From positions 1 to 39,578 of the forward strand of contig JAFTKN010000004.1 in NCBI GenBank assembly GCA_017453255.1: a stretch of DNA of 39,578 bases, written 5' to 3'. Below are positions 30,892 to 39,578 of this stretch, piece by piece. Position 1 is the first letter of the stretch. Each line of letters starts with the position of its first letter. The translations under genes and the position numbers were made by a program. The stretch comes from Clostridia bacterium. GTDB taxonomy: Bacteria; Bacillota; Clostridia; Oscillospirales; CAG-272. The notes under the pieces were generated by a model that worked only from the letters and a program-made list of their open reading frames with translations, was not told the origin of the DNA and did not search any database.

Positions 30892-33800
30892 ATGCAGAAG
30901 GATACCATAATTTCAAAGGGAAAGTACAGCTTTTCAAAGCCAGATGAGGCAATATCCGTTAAGCAATTCTTCTTTGTTAAGGATGAAAACGGACAGAAAA
31001 AGCTTCTTTTAAGGCTTCATAATAATAAAAAGAGCACCTGTACCAAAATAGCATTTAAAATCAGCTTTTTTGATGCACGTGGAAGATGCTTAGGCAAAGA
31101 GCGTATAGAAAGCGAAAATATATGTATAGAGGGAAAAAGTAGCTATGCCTTTGGTGAAGCTATTAAGGTTAGCGAGAAGTGTGTTAGCTTTAAGTTTGCC
31201 CTTGAATATGCGCTTTATGGAAGCTACAAGTTTACAAAGGAAAGCGTTGAATATGTTGAGCCTGTGCCTGTTATGGCAGAGGCAGGCTATCATATGGAAA
31301 ATGAAAGAGTAATAAAAGAGCGAAGGGTTAAGTCAAGCTGGCTTGTGGCTATTATTGCTCTTATGGCTCTTTGCGCCTTGGCTATAGTAGTTGGTAAACA
31401 GCTCTTTAAATTTAAGGATGAAAATAACAAGTTCTCCCTTGAGGGCTTGGAATACGAGTTTGTTTCCGAGGAAAAGGAAAACGGCAAGGTAGTGATTACT
31501 GGTTGCTCAGATATGTATTCTAACCTTTTAATTCCAAAGGAAATTGAGGGAAATACAGTAGTTGGAATTAGAGACGGAGCATTTAAGGATAACAGTCGTA
31601 TTGAAAGCATACGTATAGACGGTGTTAATATCGGAGCATATACCTTTAGTAATTGCGTATCATTAAAATCAGTTGAGATAATTTCCGTTGATACAATCGG
31701 AGATAATGCTTTTGATGGCTGTATTAACTTAAATAGCGTTTCGATTATGGCAGGAGACAAAAATGTATTGAACATAGGGCATAGTGCCTTTGCAAACTGC
31801 ACAAGCCTTGCAAGTGTAAGCATTGATCAATTTGCAAGATATTACGACGGATGTGCTATCTTTAGAAATGACTATAATTTAACAAGCCTATATTTAAAGA
31901 ACTTTGCATATACAATCGAAAATTATAACGAATACGCTTATGAAACAAGAGTTGCTGATATGATTATTAGCGACAGCTTCCTATACGGGAATGAAATAGG
32001 ACTAAAGAATTTAAAAATTGGTTATACCGATAGCATTTGTGAGGGATTTTGCAGTGGACTTCCAATGCTTGAAAGCTTTGAGCTTTCTGAGTCGGAAATT
32101 ACTGAGATAGGAGATAATGCGTTTAAAAATTGCACAAGCCTAAGAAATGTTACATTTAAAAACCCAATAACAGCTATTGGTAATAGTGCATTTGAGCTAA
32201 CAGCTCTTGAAAGCTTTAACGCATCTTCACTCGTATCGGTAGGAAATAGAGCATTCTATGGCTGTCAAGGACTAAATAGCTTTGACCTCTCAATCAATAA
32301 TACCTTAGAAGCAATTGGTAGCGAGGCGTTTTATCAATGTGTAGCCTTGAGTCAAATTTCTATACCAAAATCTGTCAAGACAATAGGCAGAGAGGCATTT
32401 AGAAATACAAGCCTTACATCTCTTACTATCGAAAGTGACAAAATAGAAGTAGGCGCAGGAATAATTATGGAATGTGAAGGCATCAGTAGCTTAACCCTTT
32501 CAGATATTCCAGAGGGCTATATTGCATATATGTTTGGTGGAGAAGCATCAAAGAATGACGAAAGCATTCCAGAAGCACTTGAAAGCGTTACTATTACAGG
32601 AAATAATAAGGTGCTTGGTGGCTATGCCTTTGCAAATGCACACCGACTTAAAAACGTAATTTTACCAGAAACCATTGAGGAAATTGGTAGTATGGCGTTT
32701 TATCGTTGCTATGAGCTTAGCGAAGTAAATCTAACAGAAAATCTTAAATCAATCGGCGAATATGCCTTTGCAGAAACAAGCATTAAGGAATTTACTATAC
32801 CTGAGGAAATGACTATAATTCCAAAGGGACTTTTCCATATGTGCCTAAGCCTCGAAAAGGTAACAACAGGTGATAAGCTTGATGCAGTTTGCGAAAGCGC
32901 ATTTTATCAATGCGAGAGCCTAAAGAGTATAGATTTGCATAATGTTACACAGATTGACGATAACGCATTTGCATATTCTGGGCTCAGAGAATTTACACTA
33001 CCAGCTACAGTAAATTATGTAGGAGAGAGTATTCTTTCTGGTTGTAATAGCTTGAAGGAGATTACAATTTCACTTAATAGTGGACTTTGTGTAAATGATT
33101 ATTTTTCAGATGTAAGCTACTATAACGATATTCCAGATACATTAAGAAAAATCACAGTAAATAATGGCGAGGTAATTGACCAATACGCATTTGACGGATG
33201 CACATATGTTGAGGAAATTGTATTAGAAAATGGCGTCAAAACTATTGATGCTGACTTTAAGAGCTGTACTCAGCTTAGAAAGCTAACTATACCAGAAACA
33301 GCTGAATACTTTAGATCAGGCTCAACCTATTACTGCAAAAAGCTTTATGAAATTTGTAATTTAAGCTCGAATGTTCATTTTAATCTCGGTATTGGTGATG
33401 CTATTAATACATTACATATTGCAAATAGCCTTGAGGAATGTGCGCCAATCGTTGAGGCACAGGGCTATAAGTACGCTAAATATGGAGATAGCTGGTATTT
33501 AATCGGCTGGGATGACACCTTTACTGAGTTAAATCCTATGGCAACATTTACTTATAGAGCTGTTGAGTTGGAATCAGAAACTGCAGAGGAAGTAAATAGC
33601 TGGTCGGTACCAAATTCACTTTTTGTTGGCTACGATAATATAGTTAAGGTTACCTTGCCTAAATCACTTGCTTCTTTAGGAAAGAATGCCTTTGAGGGCT
33701 GTTATAGTCTTACAGAGGTTATTATAGATAAGGAAGCACCACTTACAATAATAAACAATTCGACCTTCAGAAACTGTATGCTTTTAAACAAGGTGGTATT

Positions 33801-35565
33801 GCCTGATAGCGTAGTAAAAATCGACATTTTAGCATTCAGCGATTGTGAGCGTTTAGCCACGGTTGATATGCCTAAATCCTTGGCGGTTATAGAAAATGAT
33901 GCGTTTTTCTACTGCTCCAGCCTTGAAAGCATTGTTTTATATGAAAATGTTAGTAGCATAGCAAGTGGTGCATTTTCAAGCTGTGATAGCCTATACGACG
34001 TATATAATTTAAGCTCAATTGAGATAGTTGAGGGAACATACGACCTTGATGGCGTTGCAAGAGGTGCGTTTATTCATACAAGCTTAAGCGACGAAAAATC
34101 AATCGAGGTAGTAATGCCTGGCATTGGCTATTTTAGAAAGAGTGGAAATAACTGGATTTTACAGGTGCTCCTTTCAGATGTGACTAAACTTGATACAAAT
34201 GAATTAAAATACGCAGGAGCAACTATTGAAAACCTTAGAATTTTAGAGGGCGCAGGATTAGAATGCGATTATATTGAATCAATAATTATTGGAAATAATG
34301 TATGGCAAATTCAGGATAGTGCATTTTATGGTAACTATTATCTAAGAACAGTTGATATGAGCCAAAATAACAGAATTACCGAGATTTGCCCAAGCGCATT
34401 TAAAAATTGTAAACGACTTGTTGAGCTTACCCTTCCAAGTAGTCTTAAGATAATTGGAGAGGGAGCATTTGAAAACTGCGAAAAGCTACTAAGCATAAGA
34501 TTACCTGAAAGCTTAGAGCAAATAGATAATGTTGCCTTCCGTGGCTGTGCTGAGCTATACGAGGTAATTAACAATTCAAGCAATATTAGTATAAGCATGG
34601 GCACTCAAAACGGATATGTAGCAGCATATGCTTATGGTGTTTTCAATAGTGACGAGGAAGGCTTTGAAAGATATGAGCAAAACGGATGCTATTTCATAAT
34701 TTGCAATGATGTATATTATCTACACCACTACACAGGTGGCGAAAGTGATATGGTTATCGTTCCAAATACAGAGGGTGAAATGATTATTTTACCAGATGCC
34801 TTCCATACATCAAATCTGACAAAGCTTGTTTTACCTACATCAGTAGCAGAGATTAATACAAGATATTCACAGGAATATTATATTGAGGATATCTATTATG
34901 AGGGTACATCAAGCGAATGGGCAAGCATTGGATACTATAGCGATGCTCGTATCTACTACTATTCTGAATGTGTTCATAACGATAGCCAGTGGACCTATGT
35001 AAATAATGCTCCAACTACTCAGCCAAGCGAGCTTACATGGTCTGTAACCACAGAGCCAACCTGTCAAAAGAAGGGTATTGAAACAGGAACATGTAAGGTA
35101 GAGGGCTGTGAATATTATGAAACAAAAGAGATAGATACAACTGACCATAAGCTTGTAAATGATAAATGTGAATATTGTCAAAAGACAATTATAGCAGTTA
35201 ATTCAACTAATATGGAAACCTATCCAACAATATTTAAGGTTGAATATGACGGCTTTACCTTCGACCAAAATGGTATAGCTATGTCACAAAATGAAACAGC
35301 AGGCATTGGTTCAACCTTTACAATTACCGCAAATCAAAGACTTAAAATATCCTTTGATTATACTGTATCAGCAAGCTATAATGATCACCTATATATCTAT
35401 AACAATGGAATGATAATTGATTACATTTCAGGAGAAAAAACCTCAAGCATGACAATAATTCTTGAGGCAGGTGATACAATTTCAGCTTCCTTTGATAAGG
35501 CATCAAGCTTTAATGTTTCAAATAACTGCGGATATATTGCAAATATCGAAATCACAGTAGAATAA
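30892..35565 (+). CDS. giant single-TM protein with BspA-type LRR ectodomain
   Basis: A 1557-aa protein. Residues 1-145 form a soluble beta-rich domain (KQFFFVKDENGQKKLLLRLHN) that should be cytoplasmic, since KERRVK precedes a single TM helix (about 149-168) and there is no signal peptide. Residues ~180-1360 are long runs of BspA-type (LRR_5) repeats with recurrent IGDNAFxxCxxLxxVxI units; a shorter unit set continues beyond linkers. Near the C-terminus comes a Cys-rich stretch (CQKKGIETGTCKVEGC, then KCEYC), followed by a final beta-sandwich of about 120 residues. BspA-type proteins bind host or cell-surface ligands. A cytoplasmic N-domain is unusual for such proteins and suggests signalling or assembly with the neighbouring genes. 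Confidence 0.88.
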   Translation: MQKDTIISKGKYSFSKPDEAISVKQFFFVKDENGQKKLLLRLHNNKKSTCTKIAFKISFFDARGRCLGKERIESENICIEGKSSYAFGEAIKVSEKCVSFKFALEYALYGSYKFTKESVEYVEPVPVMAEAGYHMENERVIKERRVKSSWLVAIIALMALCALAIVVGKQLFKFKDENNKFSLEGLEYEFVSEEKENGKVVITGCSDMYSNLLIPKEIEGNTVVGIRDGAFKDNSRIESIRIDGVNIGAYTFSNCVSLKSVEIISVDTIGDNAFDGCINLNSVSIMAGDKNVLNIGHSAFANCTSLASVSIDQFARYYDGCAIFRNDYNLTSLYLKNFAYTIENYNEYAYETRVADMIISDSFLYGNEIGLKNLKIGYTDSICEGFCSGLPMLESFELSESEITEIGDNAFKNCTSLRNVTFKNPITAIGNSAFELTALESFNASSLVSVGNRAFYGCQGLNSFDLSINNTLEAIGSEAFYQCVALSQISIPKSVKTIGREAFRNTSLTSLTIESDKIEVGAGIIMECEGISSLTLSDIPEGYIAYMFGGEASKNDESIPEALESVTITGNNKVLGGYAFANAHRLKNVILPETIEEIGSMAFYRCYELSEVNLTENLKSIGEYAFAETSIKEFTIPEEMTIIPKGLFHMCLSLEKVTTGDKLDAVCESAFYQCESLKSIDLHNVTQIDDNAFAYSGLREFTLPATVNYVGESILSGCNSLKEITISLNSGLCVNDYFSDVSYYNDIPDTLRKITVNNGEVIDQYAFDGCTYVEEIVLENGVKTIDADFKSCTQLRKLTIPETAEYFRSGSTYYCKKLYEICNLSSNVHFNLGIGDAINTLHIANSLEECAPIVEAQGYKYAKYGDSWYLIGWDDTFTELNPMATFTYRAVELESETAEEVNSWSVPNSLFVGYDNIVKVTLPKSLASLGKNAFEGCYSLTEVIIDKEAPLTIINNSTFRNCMLLNKVVLPDSVVKIDILAFSDCERLATVDMPKSLAVIENDAFFYCSSLESIVLYENVSSIASGAFSSCDSLYDVYNLSSIEIVEGTYDLDGVARGAFIHTSLSDEKSIEVVMPGIGYFRKSGNNWILQVLLSDVTKLDTNELKYAGATIENLRILEGAGLECDYIESIIIGNNVWQIQDSAFYGNYYLRTVDMSQNNRITEICPSAFKNCKRLVELTLPSSLKIIGEGAFENCEKLLSIRLPESLEQIDNVAFRGCAELYEVINNSSNISISMGTQNGYVAAYAYGVFNSDEEGFERYEQNGCYFIICNDVYYLHHYTGGESDMVIVPNTEGEMIILPDAFHTSNLTKLVLPTSVAEINTRYSQEYYIEDIYYEGTSSEWASIGYYSDARIYYYSECVHNDSQWTYVNNAPTTQPSELTWSVTTEPTCQKKGIETGTCKVEGCEYYETKEIDTTDHKLVNDKCEYCQKTIIAVNSTNMETYPTIFKVEYDGFTFDQNGIAMSQNETAGIGSTFTITANQRLKISFDYTVSASYNDHLYIYNNGMIIDYISGEKTSSMTIILEAGDTISASFDKASSFNVSNNCGYIANIEITVE

Positions 35566-35591
35566 GTAAATGTGCGATATTGGAGTAAGAA

Positions 35592-38500
35592 ATGTTAAGA
35601 AATAACGAAATAATAGAAAGATTGACAACTAAGCAGAAAATCGCATTGCTTACCGACGCAAGCGAGGCTGAGGAGTTAAGACAGAAATATGATATTCCGT
35701 CTATGACTCCTTGTCAGCTATCAAGCGACGTTTGTGACAGGAATGGAGAGCTTATTTTTCCATCATTTACGTCACTTGCAAACTCATGGGATGAGGAGCT
35801 ATTTGGAAATGTAGCTCAAAAAATAGCAGGAATAAAGGCAAGTGAGGGAAATTGCTTGTTTGTTCTTCCAAAGACTAATTCAGCCTCATGTGTTTATGGT
35901 AGTGAGCTTACCGAGGATCCATTTTTAGCAGGTAAGCTATATTCAAGCATGTCAAAATCACTTGCTAATATAGGTGCAACTCTTTGTATGCACGCACCAA
36001 CTGTTAGTAATAAGGATATAAGCGTGCTTGATAAGCAGGCAGATGTAACAGCATTATTCGAGCGCGTCGTAAGACCCTTTATAATGACAAGAAATGCAGG
36101 TAAGATAAGCGCCTTTGTGTTCACAAGCGAGAATGTGGAAAAGAGCTATCAGAATGCAAACGACAGAATGATTAATTCAACAATAAAGGACAATTCTGCT
36201 CGTATAACAAACATCGGCGAAAGCGATAATGCAGTAGCAATTATAAATAGTGGTAGTCAGGTGCAGGGTGCTTCAAGCGCAGGCATTGAGGCTGCTTATG
36301 ATAATTACAATCGTATTTATCACTCAATGGAGGAGGGCGGAGCAAGCGCAGGTGAGCTTGATATGGCTATTTTAGATGGCGCCGCTATAAATGACGAGAT
36401 AATAGACCAAGCTCTTGACCAAAGAATAACCCTTGCTACAAAGCAAATTAATGGTATTTTAACGCAAAATATTAGAGATATTGATTTGTGTGCTAAGGAG
36501 AGTGCAAGACGCTCAATTGTTCTTCTTAAAAATACATCAGATGCTCTTCCTCTTAAGCAAGCAGAAAGTGTTTGTGTAATCGGCGATATAATCGGAAACG
36601 AAAATACAAGCTTTGTTGATTTTTATGGAAGACTTAAAAACAGCTTAGACGAGAGTGGAATAAATGTAATTGGCTATGAAAAGGGCTATGAGCTTGAAAA
36701 GGAAATAAGCAGTGAGCTTGTTGCTCCTGCAATTAATTTGGCAAGTCAGGCTGATACAGTATTACTATTTCTTGGACTTGGTAACGAAAGAGAGAGGGAG
36801 CTTGAAAATACAAAAAGGCTAACTCTTCCTGCAAACCAGATTGAGCTTATCTCAAAAATCAAGGAATTAAATAAAAATGTAATTGCTGTCGTTAGTGGCT
36901 CGCGCTTGCCCTGTATGAGATTTGACAGATTTACAAACGGAGCTTTACTAATTCCTACTCAGGGTAAATATGTTGCAGGTGGCTTAGGAGAAATCTTAAC
37001 TGGTAGATTTAATCCTTGTGCTAAGCTTGCATATACAGGCTATAACGACATTGATACCAGATTCAAGGAAATTCAGCAAAGAAAGCAAAGGGGCGACCAA
37101 AAAATTGGTCAGTTCATTGGCTATCGTTATGCAGACGGAGCAGGACAAATGGTTAAATATCCATTTGGCTTTGGTCTTTCTTATTCAAAATGCACATATG
37201 AGAGCATGTATCTTACCTCTACAAGTGCAGTAAGTGTAACAATATGTAACAATAGCGATAGAGAGCTATGTGAAACAGCACAAATATATTTAGGTAAAAA
37301 CGATCCAAGAACCTTTAAGGAATTAAAGGGCTTTGCTAAGCTAACACTAAAGCCTCGTGAAAGAAAATCAATAACTATAAATCTCGAGGAAACTAAGAAA
37401 TATGACGAGGAAATGGGAAGCTTTATAGCAGACGGTGGCTCATATTGTATGTACACTGGCTCATCAATACAAAACATTTTCCTAACTCAAGAGGTTAGTA
37501 TATCTGGATTGCCCATTGAAGGTAAGGGTAAGATTACAGAATATATTCACGAAATATCAAATATTCATTCGGAAAGCTATACTATGGAGGCGCATTGTGA
37601 ACCTATGAATACAGCATCTAAATTGAAGAATTTCAGCCTATGGCTAATGGCGATAACTATTTTCCTTGATATCGTTTATGGCGTCTGTGGCTTGATATTC
37701 GGCTTACCATTTAAGGATTATTTAACAATATTTATAAGCGTAAACGCAGGCGTTTTCGCCTTTTCTGCGTTGCTATTAGTCATCTACCTCGCTACGCTAT
37801 CAAGCCATAAGGCTAAAAATGCGAAAAATGAAAAGATAGCAAAAGATGAGCTATTTAAAAATGCAGAGAGGGTTGATACTGACTCTGTAGAAAAGCTATT
37901 TGAGGTTGAATTTGAGGGCATTGAGGAAAAGAAGCAGAAAAAGAAGGGCGCTACATATCAAGGCAAGGACGAGGCGCTTTATGTATATATGCAGGTTGAT
38001 ACAACCCTTAGTCAGCTTGCCTCTGAAATGGAAGCATTTTTCGAGGAAAATGGCTTACATATTTCTTCCGACGTTGCAAAAAGCACACTTGCCTCATTAA
38101 TGTCATCAAGACTTTTAGTAATTCGTGACAAGCAAAACGATAATATAATCAGATTTATTAGAATTTTGTCAGCATTTTTAGGCACAAAATCCACCTTTGA
38201 AGCATTAACAGGCAGAAATTGGGATAAGGACACATTATTATTTAAGTTTGATAGCATGACTGAAAAAATGGAAAGAACTCTTCTTTTCGATGCCTTCAAG
38301 TATGCACAGACAAATAGTGAGCTTCTTTGCTTCTATACAATGAGAGATGTAAAGCATAACGAGCTTGAAAGCTTCCTTATGCCATACGTACAGTTCCTTG
38401 GTAATCCAAGTCAAAGCTATACAGTAATTGATAATGAAACAAAGCGTGAAATACCAACAAACCTTTGGTTTGTTATTGCTGAGTCAGAGAACGAAAGCAT

Positions 38501-39248
38501 TGATGAAATTCCACCATTTGTTGCAAACCTTGCATCAGTTATAGATATTAATGCTCAGCTTATTAAGAGGGTTGATGAAATAGCACTTAATCAAAGTCCT
38601 ATAACTAAGAATCAAATGGAAGCATTAACATATCGTAGCAAGAAGTCAACGGTTGTTGACGAAAATCAATGGAAAATGGTTGATTTACTTGAGGAGCATG
38701 TAAATCAGCAAACACCATATCATATTGGAAACAAGCTATTTTTACAGCTTGAAACCTATATGTCAATCTATCAAACAAGTGGTGGCTCTATCGAGTCCTC
38801 TATGGATAGCATGGTGTCAAATAAGCTTTTGACCTCAATTTTAGCTATGCTAAAGGGTAAGCCATCATCTGAGCTTGATTTAATTCAGGCAATAGAGGGT
38901 ATTTTTGGTGAGGAAAATGTATCAAAAAGCACTTCACTTATCAAATATCCAAAAATCAGTCTTATGAAAAATCAACCTATACAGCCAGAGATAGCTAAGG
39001 TGGAAGAAGCCGAGCCGGCTATTACAGCAGAGCCAGTAAAGGCAGAGGAAACCGAGCCTGCTATCACAGCAGAGCCAGTAAAGGCAGAGGAAACCGAGCC
39101 TGCTATCACAGCAGAGCCAGTTAAGGCAGAGGAAACTGAGCCTGCTATCACAGCAGAGCCAGTAAAGGCTGAAGAAACCGAGCTTGGTATAACAGCAAGA
39201 AAAATCGACAATTTAGCTAATGAAGAGGGAGTGACAAAGGATGAATAA
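35592..39248 (+). CDS. GH3-like domain fused through two TM helices to a degenerate AAA+ (McrB-like) domain
   Basis: A 1218-aa protein. Residues ~1-640 follow the order of family 3 glycosidases: barrel (FPSFTSLANSWDEELF), second domain (SARRSIVLLKNTSDALPLK, VLLFLGLGNERERELE), YPFGFGLSYSKCTYES and a fibronectin-III-like part. The catalytic SDW region reads NAVAIINSGSQVQG and the KH motif CMHAP, so it is probably inactive. TM helices lie at about 683-705 and 708-735; with no signal peptide both ends should be cytoplasmic. Residues ~826-1115 match an McrB-type AAA+ plan, but the Walker A site reads IRDKQNDNIIRF and the Walker B region LLCFYTMRD. The tail has 14-residue repeats. Start has GGAG six bases upstream. 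The AAA+ call is inference. Confidence 0.75.
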   Translation: MLRNNEIIERLTTKQKIALLTDASEAEELRQKYDIPSMTPCQLSSDVCDRNGELIFPSFTSLANSWDEELFGNVAQKIAGIKASEGNCLFVLPKTNSASCVYGSELTEDPFLAGKLYSSMSKSLANIGATLCMHAPTVSNKDISVLDKQADVTALFERVVRPFIMTRNAGKISAFVFTSENVEKSYQNANDRMINSTIKDNSARITNIGESDNAVAIINSGSQVQGASSAGIEAAYDNYNRIYHSMEEGGASAGELDMAILDGAAINDEIIDQALDQRITLATKQINGILTQNIRDIDLCAKESARRSIVLLKNTSDALPLKQAESVCVIGDIIGNENTSFVDFYGRLKNSLDESGINVIGYEKGYELEKEISSELVAPAINLASQADTVLLFLGLGNERERELENTKRLTLPANQIELISKIKELNKNVIAVVSGSRLPCMRFDRFTNGALLIPTQGKYVAGGLGEILTGRFNPCAKLAYTGYNDIDTRFKEIQQRKQRGDQKIGQFIGYRYADGAGQMVKYPFGFGLSYSKCTYESMYLTSTSAVSVTICNNSDRELCETAQIYLGKNDPRTFKELKGFAKLTLKPRERKSITINLEETKKYDEEMGSFIADGGSYCMYTGSSIQNIFLTQEVSISGLPIEGKGKITEYIHEISNIHSESYTMEAHCEPMNTASKLKNFSLWLMAITIFLDIVYGVCGLIFGLPFKDYLTIFISVNAGVFAFSALLLVIYLATLSSHKAKNAKNEKIAKDELFKNAERVDTDSVEKLFEVEFEGIEEKKQKKKGATYQGKDEALYVYMQVDTTLSQLASEMEAFFEENGLHISSDVAKSTLASLMSSRLLVIRDKQNDNIIRFIRILSAFLGTKSTFEALTGRNWDKDTLLFKFDSMTEKMERTLLFDAFKYAQTNSELLCFYTMRDVKHNELESFLMPYVQFLGNPSQSYTVIDNETKREIPTNLWFVIAESENESIDEIPPFVANLASVIDINAQLIKRVDEIALNQSPITKNQMEALTYRSKKSTVVDENQWKMVDLLEEHVNQQTPYHIGNKLFLQLETYMSIYQTSGGSIESSMDSMVSNKLLTSILAMLKGKPSSELDLIQAIEGIFGEENVSKSTSLIKYPKISLMKNQPIQPEIAKVEEAEPAITAEPVKAEETEPAITAEPVKAEETEPAITAEPVKAEETEPAITAEPVKAEETELGITARKIDNLANEEGVTKDE
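39012..39185. repeat. 42-bp tandem repeat in coding sequence
   Basis: Four units of 42 bp (39012-39053, 39054-39095, 39096-39137, 39138-39179) plus a short fifth, encoding EPAITAEPVKAEET. Units differ at only a few bases, so copy number may vary by slippage. The encoded tail is acidic and probably unstructured. Confidence 0.92.
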
Positions 39249-39578
39249 TTCAGCTTCGTTAGTATTTTATAAGATTTGGGAAGTTGCTTCATCTGGCGTA
39301 GCTATTGCTATTTACATCGGAATAATAGCGCTTATTATTGCTTGGATTATTTTCTCACTTGTTACTAAGGATTCAAAGCCACAGTCTGTAGTTATTTCAA
39401 GCGAAAAAACTACATTACAGGCAGGCAAGGATAATCAAGACACCGAAGCAAAAGAAGAGGAAGGGTCAAGATTCTGCAAGCTATGTAATTTAGACCAAAC
39501 AAGTGGAAGCATAGATAAAGGAAAATATGACGAATATATAACCTTAAGACAGCTATGTGAGAATTTTAGGAATTACAC
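39241..39578 (+). CDS. N-terminus of a membrane-anchored protein, cut by the window edge
   Basis: The frame begins at ATG 39241, overlaps the upstream gene by 8 bp, has GAGGGAG nearby as ribosome binding site, and is open to the end (112 codons seen). It starts with a single TM helix (VAIAIYIGIIALIIAWIIFSLV) after a short N-terminus, then a charged linker, an FCKLC pair and YDEYITLRQLCENFRNY. That last segment resembles helices that precede the ATPase core of McrB-like AAA+ proteins, and the upstream protein carries a degenerate version of such a domain. I infer, without seeing it, that an active AAA+ core follows beyond the window. Confidence 0.6.
   Translation, partial: MNNSASLVFYKIWEVASSGVAIAIYIGIIALIIAWIIFSLVTKDSKPQSVVISSEKTTLQAGKDNQDTEAKEEEGSRFCKLCNLDQTSGSIDKGKYDEYITLRQLCENFRNY

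Noticed and set aside
38972..39292. 106-codon frame antisense to the 42-bp repeats
   Set aside because: Long only because the repeat lacks stops on both strands; its low-complexity product mirrors the coding repeat.

Overview
The window is an A+T-rich chromosomal segment that looks like an uncultured anaerobic member of the Clostridia (Firmicutes), probably gut-associated. The reasons are strong AGGAGG-type ribosome binding sites, sigma-A promoters with 17-bp spacers, RbfA-NrnA-TruB gene order, an iron-sulfur L-serine dehydratase, RNase M5, a BspA-type leucine-rich-repeat surface protein and several glycosidases. No phage, transposase, integrase or CRISPR array is visible. The species cannot be named from the sequence.

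Layout. 1-3300 (minus): a cluster of small hairpins, then an SOS-type operon lexA - 84-aa protein - dinB - trmO. Its textbook promoter is flanked by two inverted repeats of the form GGGACA-N3-TGTCCC. 3300-5660 (minus): a duplicated DUF1538 membrane protein translationally coupled to a tandem PII-like regulator. 5660-11700 (minus): an HD dGTPase-like protein, a fusion of a VTT/DedA-type membrane domain to an FAD-dependent oxidoreductase with an apparent internal ribosome binding site, a cytoplasmic GH5 glycosidase, and a MATE transporter. 11830-12430: tRNA-Gln(CTG) followed by 2.6 tandem copies of a 176-bp unit, each starting with an intrinsic terminator. 12496-17410: a small membrane protein (plus), then on the minus strand cysE - DUF1934 - holA - RNase M5 and a lone rmuC. 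17547-19780 (plus): rbfA - nrnA - truB. 19820-23350 (minus): L-serine dehydratase and ComEC, whose C-terminal hydrolase domain has lost its metal ligands. 23540-30060 (plus): a WYL regulator coupled to an MBL-fold hydrolase, a lipoprotein, a serine hydrolase, an amidohydrolase remnant and a GH36 alpha-galactosidase.

30114 to the right edge is the most unusual region: one promoter followed by four closely spaced plus-strand genes. They encode a three-TM protein, a 1557-aa single-TM protein with a cytoplasmic N-domain and a long BspA-type LRR ectodomain, and a 1218-aa protein that joins a GH3-like domain without the expected catalytic Asp, a two-TM hairpin and a domain resembling an McrB-type AAA+ ATPase without Walker motifs. 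The fourth is the start of a membrane-anchored protein cut by the window end. I read this as a candidate undescribed envelope-spanning machine in which sugar-hydrolase and AAA+ folds serve as scaffold or sensor parts. That reading is inference from domain order and missing motifs.

Fourteen of the sixteen promoters I could place carry a TG-N extended -10, which helped fix gene starts. CDS coordinates use the start I judged best from ribosome binding sites and include the stop codon.
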